Positions 59,431 through 64,000 of a stretch of DNA of 64,000 nt are shown here, in pieces. The DNA lies in assembly GCF_945859685.1 (NCBI RefSeq), contig NC_079147.1, positions 264,420,572 to 264,484,571 on the forward strand, written 5' to 3'. Numbering within the stretch: the stretch's first letter is position 1; each line of letters starts with the position of its first letter. Both the position numbers and the translations under genes were made by a program. The notes below the pieces were generated by a model, which saw only the letters and a program-made list of their open reading frames with translations, was not told the origin of the DNA and made no database searches. The DNA comes from Eupeodes corollae. Its lineage: Eukaryota > Arthropoda > Insecta > Diptera > Syrphidae.

Positions 59431-59757
59431 TTAGGGACATACAAAATATAAATAAATTGGGTGGCGCAACAGTCCGTTTGAGAACTAGGGCCTAGTGACT
59501 GACAACTCTCAACCATTCCTGTGTGCGAGTACTGTTGTTAGGGATGGAAGGGACCTACAGTTTTAAGCCGAATCCGAACGGCAAATTTGAGAAAGCACTT
59601 TTCATGACAAGAATTACTCTTGGAGAATTTGTCTATTCCTCGCAAGAGGCAGTACCCGTGAAAAAACTTTAGATGACATAGGCAGGGATCGAACCCAAGA
59701 CCTCTGGCATGACAGTTTAACGCACTAACCATCATGCCACGGGTACTTAGGGACATA
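59431..59757. repeat. 11 bp target-site duplications flanking the SINE
   Basis: ttagggacata at 59431-59441 and again at 59747-59757, directly outside the SINE. Confidence 0.85.
59442..59746 (-). mobile_element. Complete tRNA-derived SINE
   Basis: 305 bp, minus orientation, bracketed by 11 bp duplications. The 5' head (59746 down to about 59680) is tRNA-like: tacccgtggcatgatggtta, A-box-like GATGGTTAGTGCG and B box GGTTCGATCC (complement of 59686-59695), the internal RNA polymerase III promoter. The body holds gcctcttgcgaggaat, gtaattcttgtcatgaaaag and gccgttcggattcggc. The 3' end is cggactgttgcgccaccc followed by an A/T-rich tail (59442-59458). The end resembles that of the RTE element at 46230-46245. 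Other copies: 50650-50852 and 8001-8083. It is not a functional tRNA: the acceptor stem does not close. Confidence 0.88.
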
Positions 59758-60979
59758 GACAAATTTTAAAAGTATGCCTAGTAAATCCAGGCTTTCAAAT
59801 TTTCGAAAGTTGATATCATTACAGAATTAGTTGAAATCAAGGCCATAGTTATGGAGGGGTTACAATAATTTGAACCTTCTCCACCAAAATTCTTACTGTT
59901 TGAATATGAAACTCTGTACAAATCGTACAAATATTTCCTATTTTTAAAAATGTTGAATTTTTATTATCAGCTTCTTTACAAATTTCCAAAAAAGGGGGTG
60001 AAATTCCATTTAAAACCGTTTATCTTAATATTACTAAGCAAAATTAAATAGAAGTAGTTTAAGCAATGATAAACAATATTGGGAAAACGTACTTTTAAAT
60101 CTTAACTACGACTTCGATCTTCTACGAAGAATGCTAAAAGGTTTTTTGGATTTACAATCAATAAACATATTGCAATAGATTTTTATATCTTCATTTTTTT
60201 TAATAAAAGATTCAAACTGATATTCAGAACCTTTAGCAACCTTGCAGTTCATATTTTTTGTCGAGCTGAATATAGTTTTTTATTTGATTTTTATTCGCTA
60301 TTGAACATAGTAATATCGGGTTCATTAAAAAATGGGATTATAGTCTTCATACAATTCAATTATTCTTGTTTCTACCTAAAATAATGCATACTATTTCTTA
60401 GCAGTATCAAATTAATTACCAAAATGTTCTTTATAATCTTCAAATTTATCAATTCGAAAATATATAGAATTATCTATAATCCTCTTGATAAAAACACAGT
60501 CGAAATTTCCTAAAAGTTGGGTAACTCGAAACAGTGGCAAACATTTTAAAGTGATAAAGTAAAATGTTTTAACTTTATTAATTTACTAAGTCAAATAGAC
60601 GATCTTTTTAAATTTATACTATTTAAATAAGTTTTAACATTTTATAAATACTAAAATCCCAAAATGGTTACTTTAACTTTCAATAATTAGCTAAATCCAT
60701 ATGACTTCTGAGTTTCTGATAATTCATAAATTAATAGGACCATTACTAAACTGTAGATGTGTTTGCTATTTGTACACCTTTAAGAAGTGCTCATATGCAC
60801 CGTTTAAATAAATTTGAAGATTTAAGAATAGTTTATACATTTCTCAATTTTCAAGTAAAATGCGAACAATTAGTTTTTCCTTAACAATAAGTCGTTTAAA
60901 ATGTAGCTTCAATATTCTAAACATTTCTTTTAAAAGACTCTAACAGATTGTATTTAAATTCATAACCGAATAAGTGTCA
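59758..60979. other. AT-rich non-coding stretch
   Basis: Nothing recognised between the SINE and the RTE remnant. Confidence 0.45.
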
Positions 60980-62030
60980 AAAGTGCATAGAAGGGCGAGA
61001 ACTGCTGACGAGCTCTATAAGACGAAGAGGAGAGAGGAACACCATTTTTTCAGAAGGATCCTGAAAGCCTGAGAAGCGTGCGGTCAAAGATGTTGAGAGG
61101 TTCAAAAGCAGAAATTCGAAAGTTTTATGAGCAGGTGAAACGAAAATTACAAGTAAATCATAAAACTAGAACCGACGGCTGTAAAGACGAAAGTGGAAAC
61201 ATCATAGAAGAACCGCAGTCAATGCTGAGGATATGGAAGGACCACTTATGCAGACTGTATAACGACGACGAACCGACTTCTGCTGTCAGGCAGGATGATC
61301 CATTCAATATAGACGACGAAAGCCAACAATTCAGTCTTCCCACCTTTGATGAAGTATGTTGTTATTTGCCGTCACCTTGCAAGGCTTTAGACAAGGTGAT
61401 TCACTGTCAAGCGATTTCTTTAACATCGCCCTGTCCAATTACTAGCGTATACAGATGCAGCGTGATATCAATGTGGCTTTTGTGAGTATTGAGGTTTATG
61501 AAAGCAAAACAATGTACAAACTGCCATCAAGAAAGGACCTACATCATCGATGTCTCGGTTAAAACGCTATTAACACAGAAAACAAAATCAGCTCTTTATT
61601 CCAACGCAGAACTACTCCTGCTTACCGCTTTTTTTGGGGCTAAGAAAGCAATTGAGTAAAACCCTCTCTCAAGCGACCAAAGTGACGCTATATAAGACCC
61701 TTATATCCCCGTTCTGCTAAATGGCAGAGAAGCTGAACTATGACAAAAGCGAACCAAATCGCCTTGGGTCATTTCTAGAAAAAATTCTTCGCTTGATGAA
61801 GAAGATGGAACGACCAACTGTACAGCGGCGTAGACTTAGCCAGAAGGATAAAACTCCAACGACTGAGATGGTTGGGTTACGTAGAGCACATGGAAATAAA
61901 TGCTGCGGCCCGGAAAGTCCTCGAATTACCGTCCATAGGACAGCGCAATAGAGGAAGAGCTAGATGGAGACATTTGTTGGCTGAGGACTTAGTTCACTCA
62001 CAACAGTAGCGCCACTTTAATACGTAAGTG
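60980..62030 (+). mobile_element. RTE-type LINE remnant, internally deleted
   Basis: Plus strand: KRREEHHFFRRI (61020-61060), EIRKFYEQVKRKLQ, RTDGCKDESGNIIEEPQSML, RIWKDHLCRLYNDDEPTSAV and DDPFNIDDESQQFSLPTFDE (61078-61355), the linker ahead of the RT. It then jumps after a deletion to a shifted ...FFNIAL piece (61410-61440) and on to RLRWLGYVEHMEINAAARKV (61850-61925), ending caacagtagcgccactttaa (62001-) with only a short degenerate TAAG tail. The C-terminal text matches the RTE at 45130-46267, so both are one family. The RT core is missing. Confidence 0.8.
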
Positions 62031-64000
62031 TCAATATAGATTTAATCAAAAATTTTCCTCTATCATATAATTCACAAGAAGTAAAATTATTCTGATGTAG
62101 TATAACGCATAAAAATATAATAATTCACAAATATTTCATAACATATGTTATATTTAAATGTTTTTTATTTTTTCTAAAGATAAAATTTATGAAACGAAAT
62201 AGAATATCACAATTTGCGCCCGGCTGCGGCTTGGTTGTCTCTAAAAGTATACAACTATTGCCGACTTTAATCCAAAAATACCATCAATCCATTTGTTTTT
62301 CGTGCAAAAGCTTATTGAAAGAAACTTTTTTATCATCAAAACCAAAAACTTACCCTTGAATAAATACAAATATAGCAACTTTATGGGTAAATTCGGAATT
62401 TGTTATCAAAACTTTAACAACTAAATCAAAAGTGATAAGTATACAGAACAAGGCAAGGTTTCAATCCTCCTTTTACTATGAGTTCAAGTGAATGTTATGT
62501 TTTCATTCTTCTTCTTAACCTTGTAGAGTTGCTTACAACAATAACAATTAAACCGTATAATAAATCAGTTAAATTTAAAAAAGAATAAGAATTGTCATTC
62601 GACTTTCAATTATCTCCAAATTTTATCTGCAATTAATTTGTTGTCCCCTCAACGCATGTTAGTTATTTTCATTTAAACTTTAGACTTTAAAATGTGTGCT
62701 ATTCTGCAAAATATGTAAAAATCACGTTTTAATCACTTGTTGTTGTTTTTTTTTTGTTAAAACCAAGGGAACAAAGCATTATGGGTTCCAGTATATATTT
62801 ATGCTTATATGTATATAGTCTTCCCTCAAGTCGTCATTCAGTAAAACTATACCTATGGTGTTTTAAAAATTAACGTCCCACCCAACCTAATTACACTTAG
62901 ATTAAATTTCAATCGTTGTGCATATTGTTTAAAATTAAATTCGCTATGCATACATATGTATATCTGAATCTATGTATATACATATGTATACATATTGAAT
63001 ACTTTATATGTATCTATGGCATTCTAAAACAGGTGGTTATGGTTTCAAAGTAGGGGATTGTGTCATTCGCATTCACGTTCTGCCTAGTGATTTTTTTTTT
63101 TCATTTCCGGTGGATACTCATACATACATATGTATGTATATAGAAAAACAAAATATGCCCACTAGCATATTCCAATAAAATAAAAGCTTAGAGTACAGAC
63201 GAGTATAGATATGTTTATAGGTAGGTACTATAGGACGTATACGTAATTTTCTATTTTTATTATTATTTTTTTTTAATTTGACATTTTGTTTTAATATGTT
63301 TTTTTAACAAAAGCAAAACAAAAAAGGTTCACGTCATATGAATGTAGAGTTTCATGACAACCGATATTGAAACCGAACAACAAAAACAAAAAACTCCCGA
63401 GATTTTAATTAATTGTGGTTTACATGATAGAAATGTTATGAGCATGGAAAGGTATGAATTGAAAAAATTCAAACGTTTACATAAAAGTATGAATAAAATA
63501 AACTATTTCGTTTCTGTTTTGTCTTTAGGCTGCGACAGAAAAAAAAAGTTGCCTTCTGGTTTCACGAAATCATAATTAAATTTGAACTTAAGTGGACATA
63601 AAAACATCTACGATTATTTTCAAACCAAGATATATACCCATTAGCAAAAGAAAGTTAAATTGCCAAAAACCTTACACATGTGCAAAAAAAAATCATACAA
63701 ATGAAAGTTTCTTTTCCAGCATTAAATTGTTTTTACTTTGTAAATGAAAGTGCCAACAAATAATAATAAAATAAAAACTATTCAAATTTTTCAAATCTAT
63801 TGAATATTGACCTAAGAATAACGCATACCTATAAGGCCACCTACTTGAATATCTTTGTTTAACCTACCTTAATAATAAAACAAAATTAAGAGACTGTCAT
63901 GTTATGTTCATGACATAAAAGATACAAAATACACACTTTACAAATTGATGTTGACCGAATTCACAAATCTATTCAACATAGGGGACTTTATTCATACCTA
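62031..64000. other. AT-rich non-coding stretch to window end
   Basis: No gene recognised. Contains runs of catatgtata-type words (62945-63005 and 63118-63145). If a minus-strand candidate exon of the host gene lies upstream of 48576 it was not seen here. Confidence 0.4.

Noticed and set aside
59680..59746. A tRNA gene on the minus strand
   Set aside because: A and B boxes are present but the acceptor stem does not close and the sequence continues into a SINE body shared with two other loci.

Overview
This is a strongly AT-rich stretch of insect nuclear DNA, most likely from a fly (Diptera). The pointers are an intact Jockey-clade retrotransposon, a DD41D (rosa-type) mariner, Tc1-like and RTE elements, a tRNA-derived SINE and very long AT-rich introns. 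I see no bacterial, organellar or viral gene, no rRNA, no functional tRNA and no CRISPR array. The species cannot be fixed from the sequence.

Host gene content is sparse. Two small minus-strand exons (48538-48576 and 41404-41506) have good splice sites and join in one reading frame across a ~7 kb intron, so at least part of the window is intron of a minus-strand gene that I do not recognise. A GC-rich plus-strand patch ending in a strong splice donor (29450-29510) may be a first coding exon of another gene. Nearly everything else is repeat or featureless AT-rich DNA.

Layout. 1-16 kb: copies of an AT-rich dispersed repeat (family A here, with ~170 bp internal tandem units), one copy of family B, and an RNase-H-bearing LINE remnant. 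16-22.5 kb: a dead LINE with a 73 bp tandem duplication, a mariner scrap and a second family A/B cluster. 22.9-28 kb: two fold-back elements and another dead LINE. 28-40 kb: the candidate exon, two Tc1-like elements, an R1/LOA-like LINE, and a TTAA-flanked element of a class I cannot name. 41-48.6 kb: the host exons, four more mariner pieces (one a complete but internally deleted copy with a TA duplication) and an RTE remnant ending in (TAAG)n. 49-52 kb: a dead LINE carrying a SINE and flanked by family A. 52411-57118: a complete Jockey-type LINE with both ORFs open and a 12 bp target-site duplication. 59.4-62 kb: a complete SINE with an 11 bp target-site duplication and a second RTE remnant.

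How they relate: the Jockey element encodes its own gag-like protein and EN-RT and looks capable of retrotransposition. The SINE has a tRNA-like head with A/B boxes and a 3' end resembling the RTE 3' end in the same window, which suggests RTE machinery moved it. The DNA transposons are all broken in the transposase, so they could move only with a transposase made elsewhere.
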